64,000 bases of DNA from Peribacillus frigoritolerans (GCF_004358755.1 NZ_SMZY01000003.1:558001-622000), one strand, 5' to 3'; shown: positions 34,722-42,531, numbered from the stretch's first letter. Numbers and translations are program-made. The notes: generated by a model from the letters alone, not told the origin.

Positions 34722-34975
34722 TTTTCGGATTCTTTTTCCACCAGGTCAAAGACGTGCTGCCATGTTTGTTTATCGAAGACATCTGCCGGCTTTCCATCAC
34801 CGAGTACACCGTAGCCAATCATCGCACCGCAGATTGCCGCAATGGCCATGAAAAAAAGCAATAAAACAATACGCAGCCAAATTGGAATAAGCCTGATTCT
34901 AATTTTTTGCCTGCTGGTTTCATTTGTTTTTTCTGTTTTTTCCACTTCTTCACGAGACTGTTCGTTTGTACTCAC
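34718..34975 (-). CDS. EpuA-type small membrane protein (often annotated RNA polymerase subunit beta)
   Basis: The 85-residue protein has a charged cytosolic N terminus, one membrane helix (IVLLLFFMAIAAICGAMIGY) preceded by the family motif RLIPIWLR, then GVLGDGKPADVFD. These features match the EpuA family, frequently mislabelled as RNA polymerase beta subunit. The start is GTG at 34973-34975 after AAGGGG. It follows flhP by 17 bp on the same strand and probably shares its transcript. Confidence 0.82.
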   Translation of the reverse strand: MSTNEQSREEVEKTEKTNETSRQKIRIRLIPIWLRIVLLLFFMAIAAICGAMIGYGVLGDGKPADVFDKQTWQHVFDLVEKESEK

Positions 34976-34992
34976 TGTAAAAACCCCTTCGT

Positions 34993-35784
34993 TTATCTCA
35001 CACTATTGATTAGCCCGAGCATTTGATCGCCCATGGTGATTGATTTTGAGTTTAGTTGATAAGACCGCTGAGCTACCATCAGCTCGGTCATTTCTTTTGA
35101 AAGATCCACGTTTGACATTTCAAGTGCACCTGGCTGAACGCTAATTTGATCGCGATTTAAAAATGCGATGGTTCCGTTTGGTGCGTTCTCACTTAAAGCG
35201 TACCGATTTCCGCCCTGTTTTTCAAGCATAGATTGCTGATTTACTCCAACAATTCCTAATTGGACAGACTGATTGCCCGGAACTGCGGTTAATCTGCCGT
35301 CTGCGGTTACCTTCATATTTTCAAACGTATCATCAAAGAAAATCGGGTTTTGATTTTCATCAAGAACAGAATGGCCTTCAGCCGTGACAAGCTGCAGCTG
35401 CCCATTTTCGGCAGGGTTCAAGTAAAGAGCGCCATCACGTGTATACTGCACATCACCGCCTGCTTCTACTTGAAGAAATTGGCCAGGCTTTGTCAGGGCA
35501 ATGTCCAGCTCCCGATCCGTTACCTTGATGCTGCCTTGGGTATAGACAGTTTGTCCTGTAAGCATCGCTCCAACTCCAGGCCGAACGCCAAGAGCCGTGG
35601 ATCGTCCTGCAGGATCATCATTCAGTCCTGCATTATTGACTTGCTGATTAAGGAGCTCCGAGAATCCTGTTTGAGTACGTTTGTAGCCTTGTGTATCAAT
35701 ATTTGCCATGTTATTTCCGATCATATCCAGCTGTTTTTGCAGCTGACCTAAGGTATTAGTAGCCGTGATCATTGAACGAAGCAT
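34993..35784 (-). CDS. flhP: flagellar rod protein FlhP
   Basis: The 263-residue FlgG-like protein has the N-terminal rod motif LGQLQKQLDMIGNNMANIDT (ANIDTQGYK) and the C-terminal VDLSKEMTELMVAQRSYQLN helix. FlhO and FlhP form part of the distal rod or hook base in Bacillus. It lies 13 bp after flhO. AGGAGGAAGAGC precedes the ATG. Order mbl-flhO-flhP matches B. subtilis. Confidence 0.92.
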   Translation of the reverse strand: MLRSMITATNTLGQLQKQLDMIGNNMANIDTQGYKRTQTGFSELLNQQVNNAGLNDDPAGRSTALGVRPGVGAMLTGQTVYTQGSIKVTDRELDIALTKPGQFLQVEAGGDVQYTRDGALYLNPAENGQLQLVTAEGHSVLDENQNPIFFDDTFENMKVTADGRLTAVPGNQSVQLGIVGVNQQSMLEKQGGNRYALSENAPNGTIAFLNRDQISVQPGALEMSNVDLSKEMTELMVAQRSYQLNSKSITMGDQMLGLINSVR

Positions 35785-35797
35785 GCTCTTCCTCCTC

Positions 35798-36610
35798 TTA
35801 TCTTACTCTGCCGATTTCATTCACGGCTTTGTCCATACTTCTATCGTAAGCCTGCAGCACTTTCTGGTTTGCTTCAAAAGCGCGGTAGGCTGTCATCATT
35901 TCTGTATAGCTTTTTGAAACGTCCACATTTGAACCTTCCACGTAGCCCTGTTTCAACTGGTACGAAATATCAGGATTGCCTACGGCAGTCTGCAATTCTT
36001 CATCCGAACGGAAAAGGCCATTTCCTTCTTTGATCAGCGTTCTTGTATCACCTGCAAAGACAATTTCAATTTGAGCCTGTACAGCTCCGTCCACTCTAAC
36101 CGTTCCGTCAGGTGTGATTTCAAATTGATCAGAAGCAAGTGAAATCGGCTGGCCATTCGTTCCAAGGACAGGATTCCCTGCAAGGGTGAGCTCACCGTTT
36201 TCATTTCTTGTAAACTGCCCATTACGTGTGTAGCGCACTTCATTCGCTTGAGTCTGCACAGCAAAGAGCAAAGCCCCTTTCGCATTCGTCTCTGCGTTGT
36301 ATGGAACCAGCTCTTCTACTAGGGCAACATCGCTTGAGAGACCTGTTTCACGGAGGTCACCTTGAGTAAATTGAGGAATCATTTCCTGAAGGTACACGCC
36401 GGTATTAAGAGTGCCGACAGTCGGGGAAGCAGGAGCTGGAACCTTACTGCTTTCAACTCTTTGCAGCAGCATCTCCGGAAACGCCTTAAGTGAGGCCTGA
36501 TCCGATTTATATCCCGGTGTATTCGCATTGGCTATGTTATTTGACAGCATTTCTGTTCTTCGCTGCTGGGCAAGCATCCCTGCAGTCGCTGTATAAAAAC
36601 CTCGTAGCAT
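35798..36610 (-). CDS. flhO: flagellar rod protein FlhO
   Basis: The 270-residue FlgF/FlgG-type protein begins MLRGFYTATAGMLAQQRRTE with LSNNIANANTPGYKSDQ. It ends with the conserved VDVSKSYTEMMTAYRAFEAN helix that packs against the N-terminal helix during rod assembly. GAGGTGAAAG precedes the ATG. It is co-transcribed with flhP and starts after the mbl terminator. Confidence 0.92.
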   Translation of the reverse strand: MLRGFYTATAGMLAQQRRTEMLSNNIANANTPGYKSDQASLKAFPEMLLQRVESSKVPAPASPTVGTLNTGVYLQEMIPQFTQGDLRETGLSSDVALVEELVPYNAETNAKGALLFAVQTQANEVRYTRNGQFTRNENGELTLAGNPVLGTNGQPISLASDQFEITPDGTVRVDGAVQAQIEIVFAGDTRTLIKEGNGLFRSDEELQTAVGNPDISYQLKQGYVEGSNVDVSKSYTEMMTAYRAFEANQKVLQAYDRSMDKAVNEIGRVR

Positions 36611-36772
36611 TCTTTCACCTCATAAGAGAGCACTCTCTCTTTTTTCGACAATATTTTCTATTTTCATTATATCTGACTATTGGGAACAGCACAGTTTAAT
36701 TTTGTAAATTTTATTAAAAAATCGAAGGTACACTCTTAAAATCGGCTGGATTCTCGAAAGGTTTATAGAAAG

Positions 36773-36805
36773 AAAAAAACACCAGTCCAAAACTGATGTT
36801 TTTTC
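36773..36805 (-). terminator. mbl: intrinsic terminator of mbl
   Basis: On the minus strand ACATCAGT and ACTGGTGT pair around TTTGG and are followed by TTTTTTTC. Confidence 0.8.
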
Positions 36806-36812
36806 CATATTA

Positions 36813-37814
36813 TTATCCAAACTTGCGTCTATTAAGGCGATCGACGTTATCAAGCATGATGCCTGTGCCGATTGCTACACAGTCCATTGGGTTTTCTGCG
36901 ATTAAGACAGGAACCTTTAATTCTTCTGCCATTAACTGATCAAGGCCGTTCAGGAGGGCTCCGCCGCCTGTTAAGATAATGCCGCGGTCAATGATGTCCG
37001 CAGAAAGTTCAGGTGGAGTGCGCTCGAGTACGCTTTTTGCAGTTTGAACGATGAGGGCTACTGATTCACGCAGTGCGCCTTCTACTTCTTCAGAATTAAC
37101 GGTAATGGTACGAGGCAGGCCTGATACCATGTCTCTGCCGCGAATGGCGATTTCTTCGTTGCGTGCGCCTGGGAACACTGTCGCTACTTGCACTTTAATA
37201 TCCTCAGCCGTACGTTCACCAATTAAGAGCTTGTACTCTTTTTTGATGTAATTCAGGATCTCCATATCGAACTTGTCCCCAGCCATCTTAATAGAAGAGG
37301 CAGTGACAATATCACCCATTGAAAGGACTGCAACATCTGTCGTTCCACCGCCAATATCTACTACCATATTTCCGCTTGGCTGAAAAATGTCCATGCCGGC
37401 GCCAATTGCAGCGACCTTTGGTTCTTCTTCAAGATAAACGTGTTTTCCGCCGCTTTTTTCAGCAGCTTCTCTAATAGCTTTTTGCTCAACAGAGGTGATA
37501 TTCGTCGGACAGCAGATGAGCATCCGCGGTTTCGTCAATAATCCCTTTACATTCAGTTTGTTGATGAAATGCTTGAGCATTGCTTCTGTTACTTCAAAAT
37601 CAGCGATGACTCCGTCTTTTAAAGGACGAATCGCAACAATATTCCCAGGAGTACGTCCTACCATTCTTCTTGCTTCTTCTCCAACAGCAAGAACCTTGCC
37701 CGTGTTCTTATTAAGTGCAACTACAGATGGCTCGTTTAAAACGATGCCTTTACCTTTTACGTGAATTAGTACATTTGCAGTACCAAGGTCAATTCCTATA
37801 TCCCTTGCAAACAT
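36813..37814 (-). CDS. mbl: MreB-like cytoskeletal protein Mbl
   Basis: Mbl forms membrane-associated filaments that guide cylindrical wall synthesis. Phosphate 1 motif DIGIDLGTANVLI, phosphate 2 VVDIGGGTTDVAVLS and adenosine motif ILTGGGALLNGLD are all present. The frame extends 12 codons upstream of ATG at 37814, but MFARDIGIDLG is the family start. With it the length is 333 residues, as in B. subtilis Mbl, and AAGGAGG lies 11 bp before it. Confidence 0.95.
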   Translation of the reverse strand: MFARDIGIDLGTANVLIHVKGKGIVLNEPSVVALNKNTGKVLAVGEEARRMVGRTPGNIVAIRPLKDGVIADFEVTEAMLKHFINKLNVKGLLTKPRMLICCPTNITSVEQKAIREAAEKSGGKHVYLEEEPKVAAIGAGMDIFQPSGNMVVDIGGGTTDVAVLSMGDIVTASSIKMAGDKFDMEILNYIKKEYKLLIGERTAEDIKVQVATVFPGARNEEIAIRGRDMVSGLPRTITVNSEEVEGALRESVALIVQTAKSVLERTPPELSADIIDRGIILTGGGALLNGLDQLMAEELKVPVLIAENPMDCVAIGTGIMLDNVDRLNRRKFG

Positions 37815-37942
37815 TCTTTCCATATCCTCCTTGCAATCTGATCCCAGCAATTCCTACTTTGTGCCCTAATTTCATATTGTATCATAAATTACTAAAAAAA
37901 GTATGAAATTGTAAAATTTCATGTTGGGATTTGTCGAATCAT

Positions 37943-38061
37943 AGAAAAGCGGAGCCGACTGTTCAGCCCCGACAGACAGATAAGAATCCGGCAGTGAAGG
38001 CGATTTTTGCCTTTGCTGACGGATTTGTTCTGGCCGAGGGGCTAGGAGGCGGAGCTGGACA
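37943..38061. repeat. ~119-bp hairpin element, copy A
   Basis: The copy runs from AGAAAAGCGG to GGAGCTGGACA. Outer stem AGCCCC with GGGGCT; inner hairpin AAGGC-loop-GCCTT. It is directly followed by copy B. Confidence 0.75.
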
Positions 38062-38063
38062 AT

Positions 38064-38182
38064 AGAAAAGCGGAATCGCCCGTTTACCTCCGACAGACAG
38101 ATAAGGATCAGCCAGTGAAGGCGCTTTTTGCCTTTGCTGACGGATTTGTTCTGGCCGAGGGGCTAGGAGGAGGAGCTAGACA
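38064..38182. repeat. ~119-bp hairpin element, copy B
   Basis: In tandem with copy A, about 85% alike by eye, same orientation. Inner hairpin AAGGC/GCCTT kept; the outer stem is ACCTCC against GGGGCT with one mismatch. Confidence 0.75.
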
Positions 38183-38230
38183 CCAAGATATGCGGAACCG
38201 ATCGGTCAGATCGAGGAGTCAATCCCGAAT

Positions 38231-38326
38231 TGATGGGGTTTTCAATTTAATTGGAGGGGTTTTGGAGTTAATTCATAGGGTTTCTGAATTAATTCATGGG
38301 GTTTCCAAATTAATTGGAGGATTTCG
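38231..38326. repeat. four and a half imperfect 21-bp tandem units
   Basis: Units start at 38231, 38252, 38273, 38294 and 38315 and share GGGTTT in the middle and TTAAT at the end (for example TCATGGGGTTTCCAAATTAA). The array sits between copies B and C of the hairpin element and looks unrelated in sequence to the TACTTTCC units elsewhere. Confidence 0.7.
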
Positions 38327-38463
38327 TTATGGCCGAGGGGGCAGGAGGCGGAGCTGGACAGTTCAGCCCAGGCACAACAGATAAGGATCCGCCAGTAAAG
38401 GCGCGTTTTGCCCATACTTGCGGATCCTTATCTGGCCGCTCTGCCTGAGCGTTGGTGCTAGAC
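38327..38463. repeat. diverged composite copy C of the ~119-bp element
   Basis: It starts with the 3' end of one copy (GGCCGAGGGGCAGGAGGC, GGAGCTGGACA) and runs into most of another, ending GGTGCTAGACAG. The inner part has AGGATCCGCCAGTAAAGGCG with GCGGATCCT downstream, a longer inner stem than in the other copies. Confidence 0.55.
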
Positions 38464-38510
38464 AGAACATTTAATTCTTTCTTATCTCTCAAAAAAGACA
38501 TTTACCTTCT

Positions 38511-38786
38511 TTATTTTACTGGTTCTTCTTGAAGGATATCCTCCTTCCGATACTTAAGCTTCGTCGCTTCCCCGCCTCTTAAATGGCGTATCGATTTATG
38601 ATAATCAAGGATTTCTTTCACTTCATTCGCAAGCTCTGGATTGATTTCAGGCAGTCTTTCAGTCAAATCTTTATGGACAGTACTTTTAGAAACGCCAAAT
38701 TCCTTCGCAATCACGCGAACAGTTTTCCTCGTCTCCACGATATACTTTCCAATCTTGATAGTACGTTCTTTGATGTAATCGTGCAC
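38511..38786 (-). CDS. spoIIID: sporulation transcription factor SpoIIID
   Basis: SpoIIID is a 91-residue mother-cell DNA-binding regulator that modifies sigma E and sigma K regulons. The helix-turn-helix is KTVRVIAKEFGVSKSTVHKD, followed by the basic C-terminal region with RHLRGGEATKLKYRK. The start is GTG at 38784-38786 after GGGAGGT, as for the B. subtilis protein (sequence nearly identical from memory). Just upstream is a 37-codon frame matching usd. Confidence 0.96.
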   Translation of the reverse strand: MHDYIKERTIKIGKYIVETRKTVRVIAKEFGVSKSTVHKDLTERLPEINPELANEVKEILDYHKSIRHLRGGEATKLKYRKEDILQEEPVK

Positions 38787-38800
38787 ACCACTCGACCTCC

Positions 38801-38914
38801 CTAAAATGGATGTGAGAAGTGTGAAATGAGACTCGCATACTTAGTTACAGCAGCCATTTTCCGCTTAGCTGAATGTATAATAGCACCATTGCTGCGTTTA
38901 CGAAAAATATTCAC
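38801..38914 (-). CDS. usd: usd-like small upstream gene of spoIIID
   Basis: GTG at 38912-38914 follows GAGGTGAGGG and opens a 37-codon frame with peptide MNIFRKRSNGAIIHSAKRKM that ends SLISHFSHPF. Its stop lies 14 bp before the spoIIID start. In B. subtilis a 36-codon gene, usd, occupies this position and its translation is needed for spoIIID translation. I infer orthology from position, size and coupling; I cannot compare the sequences here. Confidence 0.6.
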   Translation of the reverse strand: MNIFRKRSNGAIIHSAKRKMAAVTKYASLISHFSHPF

Positions 38915-38954
38915 GATCCCTCACCTCATACACTCTCTTTGTTAGGTTTGTAAC

Positions 38955-38983
38955 ATTTTATTAGCTTGGGTGAAGATATATGC
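38955..38983 (-). promoter_or_regulatory. possible sigma E promoter of usd-spoIIID
   Basis: On the minus strand GCATATAT, 13 bp, then AATAAAAT, partly matching the sigma E pattern (ATA at -35, CATACAAT-like -10). It lies about 40 bp before the usd start. The -10 match is partial. Confidence 0.35.
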
Positions 38984-39091
38984 TAAAAAGTCAAGAGGGA
39001 CAAGGGATTTGTGCGAATTTTTTTATAAAATGGCGGAATCACACTTAAAAGACATGCTGTGGTAAACTAAATTTTAGGAGGTGAATCAAAT

Positions 39092-39484
39092 ATGGAACAA
39101 CTTTTATTAAAATTCATGGATCAAATGAACACCCAGTTTGATAAGGTTCATCACAGATTAGATCGGCTTGACGAAAAGATGGATAAGCTGGAAAATCGCA
39201 TGGATAAGCTCGAAAATCGCATGGATACCCTCGAACTCAGCATGGATAAACTCGAAAACCGTATGGACAAGCTTGAAACAAGAATGGATCGCATGGAAAC
39301 AAGAACTGAGAGTCTTGAAAGCGGGCAGAAGCAACACCGGGGAGAAACGGCTTATCAGTACGAAATGCTGCAAGGCAGCATCGGAAATGTCACGATCGAG
39401 CTTAGAAGCGGATTTAAGCAGCTTTCCAAAGTTACTGCCGAAAATAGAGATGTTCTTGAACTTGTTCAAAAGCGCATCAGTTAA
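39092..39484 (+). CDS. coiled-coil protein with 7-residue repeats
   Basis: The 130-residue protein is one long coiled coil. Residues about 20-75 are tandem heptads of the type KLENRMD, visible in the DNA as near-identical 21-bp units such as CTCGAAAATCGCATGGATAC. The C terminus (GETAYQYEMLQGSIGNVTIE, then LRSGFKQLSKVTAENRDVLE) is less repetitive. TAGGAGGTGAATCAAAT precedes the ATG. Similar short coiled-coil proteins of unknown role are common in Bacillus; the remnant at 31655-31866 looks related. Confidence 0.7.
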   Translation: MEQLLLKFMDQMNTQFDKVHHRLDRLDEKMDKLENRMDKLENRMDTLELSMDKLENRMDKLETRMDRMETRTESLESGQKQHRGETAYQYEMLQGSIGNVTIELRSGFKQLSKVTAENRDVLELVQKRIS

Positions 39485-39560
39485 ACATTCCCACTAGAAT
39501 ATATGCCGCTTGATTTTTACTCCCTCAGATATTTCCCAAGAAATTTGTCGATATTCGGTA

Positions 39561-39679
39561 AGAAAAGCGGAATCGCCCGTTTAGCTCCGACAGACAGATA
39601 AGCATCCGACAGAAAAGGCGCTTTTTGCCTTTACTGGCGGATTCGTTCTGGCCGAGGAGTTGGGCGATGGAGCTAGACA
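39561..39679. repeat. ~119-bp hairpin element, copy D
   Basis: Outer stem CGCCC...AGCTCC with GGAGTT...GGGCG: both halves differ from copies A and F but still pair. Inner hairpin AAAAGGCG/GCCTTT. Confidence 0.75.
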
Positions 39680-39712
39680 TCGAAGCACAAAATTTTATAC
39701 TTTCTTATCTCT

Positions 39713-39744
39713 CAAAAAAAATAGTCTATCCCTATTGGATAGAC
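39713..39744 (-). terminator. spoIIQ: intrinsic terminator of spoIIQ
   Basis: GTCTATCC and GGATAGAC pair perfectly and are followed on the minus strand by TATTTTTTTT. Confidence 0.8.
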
Positions 39745-39764
39745 AATCTATATTGTGATGCTTA

Positions 39765-40700
39765 TTAAGCGCTTTTTGTGCTGTCTGCAGCTTGAGATTG
39801 GTTTTCTTCAGAATTGCCTTTCTCTTTGCCTTCTTTACCAGCATCTTCTTTTTCTTTGTCTTCTTCAGCACCTTTTTCGTCTTCAGTGCCTTTTTCAGCG
39901 TCTTCTTTTTCTTCTGCAGTGCCCTTTTCTTCTTCAGCACCTTTTTCATCTTCTTTAGCTGGCTCTTCTTCTTTAGCCGGCTCTTCTTCTTTAACAGGCG
40001 CTTCTTTTTCAACATTCACGTCGTTTAATGAAGTAAGAGGTTTGTCCATGAAGTCTAATGGATTCACTGCCGTGCCGTCTTTGCGGATTTCAAAGTGAAC
40101 ATGTACGCCATCTTCTTCTTGGATCAGGCTTTGTCCAGCTTGTCCGATGATTTCGTTTTGCTCAACTTCGTCACCAGCTGCAACTAACATAGTTGCTAGA
40201 GATTGGTAAACAGTTGTTACACCATCTGCGTGCTCGATTTCAATGACATTTCCAAGTAATGGATCTTTTTCAGCTTTCGTAACAGTTCCGCTTAGTGAAG
40301 CTGCAACTTCGAATTCCTGACCATCTTCTCTTGCCAAGTCAATTCCTTTGCTAGGCTCGTACGTATTATTATAGGAAACGAGTGCTGCTTCTTGCTCTGC
40401 TGCTGATGCATCTTTTTCATAGAACTTGCGGATAACAGATACTGCGTCTGAATCAGCTGCAGGCATTGCGAAGTTTTCTACAGCTGAGTTCACTTCTTGC
40501 GTTGGCTCATCTTGATAAGATGTTCCTTGGTCAATCGGATCATTTGCTGAATCTCCATTGCCTAAACCCTGATACCATAACACGGCTGTCAAAATCAATG
40601 CTGCACTTACTAAGTAGATTGCTGGGAATACCCAACGCTTTCTGAAGAATTGTTGCATTTTCGAGTTTTGAGAAGTACGTTTAGTTTCTTCCTCTCTCAT
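39765..40700 (-). CDS. spoIIQ: stage II sporulation protein SpoIIQ
   Basis: SpoIIQ is the forespore half of the channel that links forespore to mother cell by binding SpoIIIAH. The 311-residue protein has one membrane helix (about 24-44) and an M23/LytM domain (about 110-220). The first metal His of the HxxxD motif is replaced (SKGIDLA), while HVHFE is kept, so the domain is probably inactive, as in B. subtilis. After the LytM domain comes an ~80-residue tail of Lys, Glu and Ala only, longer than I recall for B. subtilis. TGAGGTGATGATAG precedes the ATG. Confidence 0.92.
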   Translation of the reverse strand: MREEETKRTSQNSKMQQFFRKRWVFPAIYLVSAALILTAVLWYQGLGNGDSANDPIDQGTSYQDEPTQEVNSAVENFAMPAADSDAVSVIRKFYEKDASAAEQEAALVSYNNTYEPSKGIDLAREDGQEFEVAASLSGTVTKAEKDPLLGNVIEIEHADGVTTVYQSLATMLVAAGDEVEQNEIIGQAGQSLIQEEDGVHVHFEIRKDGTAVNPLDFMDKPLTSLNDVNVEKEAPVKEEEPAKEEEPAKEDEKGAEEEKGTAEEKEDAEKGTEDEKGAEEDKEKEDAGKEGKEKGNSEENQSQAADSTKSA

Positions 40701-40875
40701 TCTATCATCACCTCAGCAATCATTCTGAACAAAATTCTGAAAATATATACACCTCTATCAAAAAAAGTTAAAAACTTATTTTCTGCTTCCCTTTATAAAA
40801 TTATGTATGGATTCTAAAAAATTCATTTCAGTCATGGTATACTATGTTCCATCAGCAACCTGAAGGAGTACGATC

Positions 40876-41304
40876 ATGAAGAAATCTTTCTCTAAATGGA
40901 TGCTGACTCTGGCACCCATTCTTTATATGATTCTCATCTGGATTCTATCAAGCATGCCGGCAGATGCGATTATCAATACCCCTTTTTCATTTGACCGCTT
41001 AATGAAGGAATCGCTTCACTTGATTGAATTCGGCATTCTCTATTGGCTGATTGCCCTGGCGTTTGCTGCTCATCAAAGCTGGACCGTGAAAGCAAGTATT
41101 CTTGCAGCCGGGGTATCTATTTTATATGGGGCAACAGATGAAATTCATCAATACTTTGTTCCGTACCGTTCTGCTACAGTGATTGATTTAGTGAAGGATA
41201 CGATTGGTGTACTTGTGTCTTTCTATATGATGAAGGTTACGTATTTCAAAAAGCGTCCTTCGTTTATTACGTCTATTTTTCAAAAGTTAAATGATGCGGA
41301 GTGA
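40876..41304 (+). CDS. ywnJ: VanZ-family membrane protein YwnJ
   Basis: The 142-residue protein has four membrane helices and the VanZ pattern LIEFGILYWLIALAF, then ATDEIHQYFVPYRSATVIDL. VanZ relatives affect glycopeptide tolerance in enterococci; here the role is unknown. TGAAGGAG precedes the ATG. The GNAT gene follows 6 bp later, as ywnJ-ywnH order predicts. Confidence 0.82.
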   Translation: MKKSFSKWMLTLAPILYMILIWILSSMPADAIINTPFSFDRLMKESLHLIEFGILYWLIALAFAAHQSWTVKASILAAGVSILYGATDEIHQYFVPYRSATVIDLVKDTIGVLVSFYMMKVTYFKKRPSFITSIFQKLNDAE

Positions 41305-41310
41305 TCAGCT

Positions 41311-41808
41311 ATGAGTTTACCTATTCGAAAAGCCGTGATCGGCGACCTACCTGCCATCGTAGAGATTTACAACTCAACAATTGAAAGCAGAGCCGTAACT
41401 GCAGACTTAACTCCTGTTACCGTTGCAGAACGTGAAGGATGGTTTCATCAGCACACAGATCAGCGTCCGCTTTGGGTCATGGAGGACGGCGATCAGATTG
41501 TCGCCTGGCTGAGCTTTGAATCCTTCTACGGCAGAGCTGCCTATCAATATACAGCAGAGGTCAGCATTTACATTGATCAAAACGTACGCGGCAAAGGAAT
41601 CGGCACCACGTTCATGCAGTCGGCGATTGATGCTTGCCCGCAGCTTAGGATTAAAACGCTTCTCGGCTTTGTTTTCGGCCATAATGAAGCCAGCCTGCGC
41701 CTCTTCAAACGCTTCGGCTTTGAGCAGTGGGCTAACATGCCCCGTGTTGCTGAACTTGACGGGATTGAACGTGATTTGGTGATTGTGGGGAAGAGAGTAG
41801 TAGAATAA
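41311..41808 (+). CDS. ywnH: GNAT N-acetyltransferase (phosphinothricin acetyltransferase type, YwnH)
   Basis: The 165-residue GNAT enzyme matches phosphinothricin/methionine sulfoximine acetyltransferases: PIRKAVIGDLPAIVEIYN at the start, AEVSIYIDQNVRGKGIGTTF (acetyl-CoA loop RGKGIG) and GHNEASLRLFKRFGFEQWA. It probably detoxifies glutamate analogues with acetyl-CoA. GCGGAGTGATCAGCT precedes the ATG. A good terminator follows. Confidence 0.87.
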   Translation: MSLPIRKAVIGDLPAIVEIYNSTIESRAVTADLTPVTVAEREGWFHQHTDQRPLWVMEDGDQIVAWLSFESFYGRAAYQYTAEVSIYIDQNVRGKGIGTTFMQSAIDACPQLRIKTLLGFVFGHNEASLRLFKRFGFEQWANMPRVAELDGIERDLVIVGKRVVE

Positions 41809-41815
41809 AGAAATA

Positions 41816-41846
41816 ACGAGCTTGGGCGACTTCAAGCTCGTTTTTG
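41816..41846 (+). terminator. intrinsic terminator of ywnJ-ywnH
   Basis: ACGAGCTTG and CAAGCTCGT pair perfectly around GGCGACTT, followed by TTTTG. Confidence 0.8.
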
Positions 41847-41870
41847 TGTTGAATTACATTTTAGTACGTC

Positions 41871-42422
41871 ACCCGATTCTCGCTAGTAAAAAAGGCATTC
41901 CGACAAATAAAAGTCCCCTTTTAGAAAGTAAGAACGAGTGACCCGGAATCTCAAGGTTCAAATTAAAGTCAGATACCATCATGATCAAAAGATAAAACCT
42001 AATTAGCCAAGTGCAAGTAGAAAGAGCCTTTATTTAGCTCAGAAATAAAGGTTACGATTCGGAAAGAAGTTTGAGTCAGGTCTGCCGATACAATTTAGGA
42101 GGTATCTAGAAAAAAGAAAGTATTGTCTCCAAACCGGCAAGTATTTCCCCGATTCTCGCTAGTAAAAAAGGCATTCCGGCAAGTAAAAGTCCCGTTTATG
42201 AAAGTAAGAACAAATGACCTGGAATCTCAAGGTCCAAATTAAAGTCAGATGCCATCATGATTATAAGATAAAACCTAATTAGCCAAGTGCAAGTAGAAAA
42301 AGCCTTTATTCAGTGCAGAAATAAAGGTTACGAGCCGGAAAAAAGTTTGAGTCAGGTCTCTCAATACAATATAGGTGGTATCAGAAAAAAAGAAAGTATT
42401 GTTTCCAAACCAGCAAGCAATA
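41871..42422 (+). repeat. 276-bp direct tandem duplication
   Basis: The segment starting at 41871 recurs 276 bp later almost unchanged (anchor GATTCTCGCTAGTAAAAAAG at 41875 and 42151; TATTGT-TCC at 42121 and 42397). Each copy carries 21-bp phased units at one end and, at about 42010 and 42286, the leader CCAAGTGCAAGTAGAAA seen inverted at locus 2. No gene is visible in either copy. Confidence 0.85.
42097..42209 (+). repeat. 21-bp phased repeat element, locus 3 (plus orientation)
   Basis: AGGAGGT at 42097-42103 is followed, 19 bp on, by GTA anchors at 42120, 42141, 42162, 42183 and 42204, exactly 21 bp apart. The frame after AGGAGG-N3 reads CTA then EKRKYCLQTGKYFPDSR and stop, the same peptide as locus 1 but without a valid start codon. 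The equivalent AGGAGGT end of the first duplication copy is missing; that copy (anchors 41864-41928) begins 18 bp after the ywnH terminator. Confidence 0.75.
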
Positions 42423-42509
42423 CTTTCCAAAACGTCATTCTTACTGTCGAAAATCAGGAAAATACTTTCCAATTTGAAAGAAATACTTCACTTTTTCCAA
42501 GTACCTCCT
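42415..42509 (-). repeat. 21-bp phased repeat element, locus 4
   Basis: TAC anchors at 42421, 42442, 42463 and 42484, exactly 21 bp apart, and ACCTCCT 19 bp after the last (42503-42509). On the minus strand AGGAGG-N3-TTG opens a 19-codon frame MEKVKYFFQIGKYFPDFRQ, stop at 42441. It begins 22 bp after the spoIID terminator and abuts the duplication head-on. Confidence 0.75.
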
Positions 42510-42531
42510 AAAAAAGGACAAAAAAAAGGAC

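Noticed and set aside
39695-40028. Frames rich in Lys or Phe opposite or offset to the SpoIIQ tail
   Set aside because: Shadows of the low-complexity Glu/Lys tail of SpoIIQ.
41864-42509. CRISPR array suggested by evenly spaced repeats
   Set aside because: Units are contiguous 21-bp imperfect repeats with no constant repeat/spacer alternation, no leader and no cas genes.
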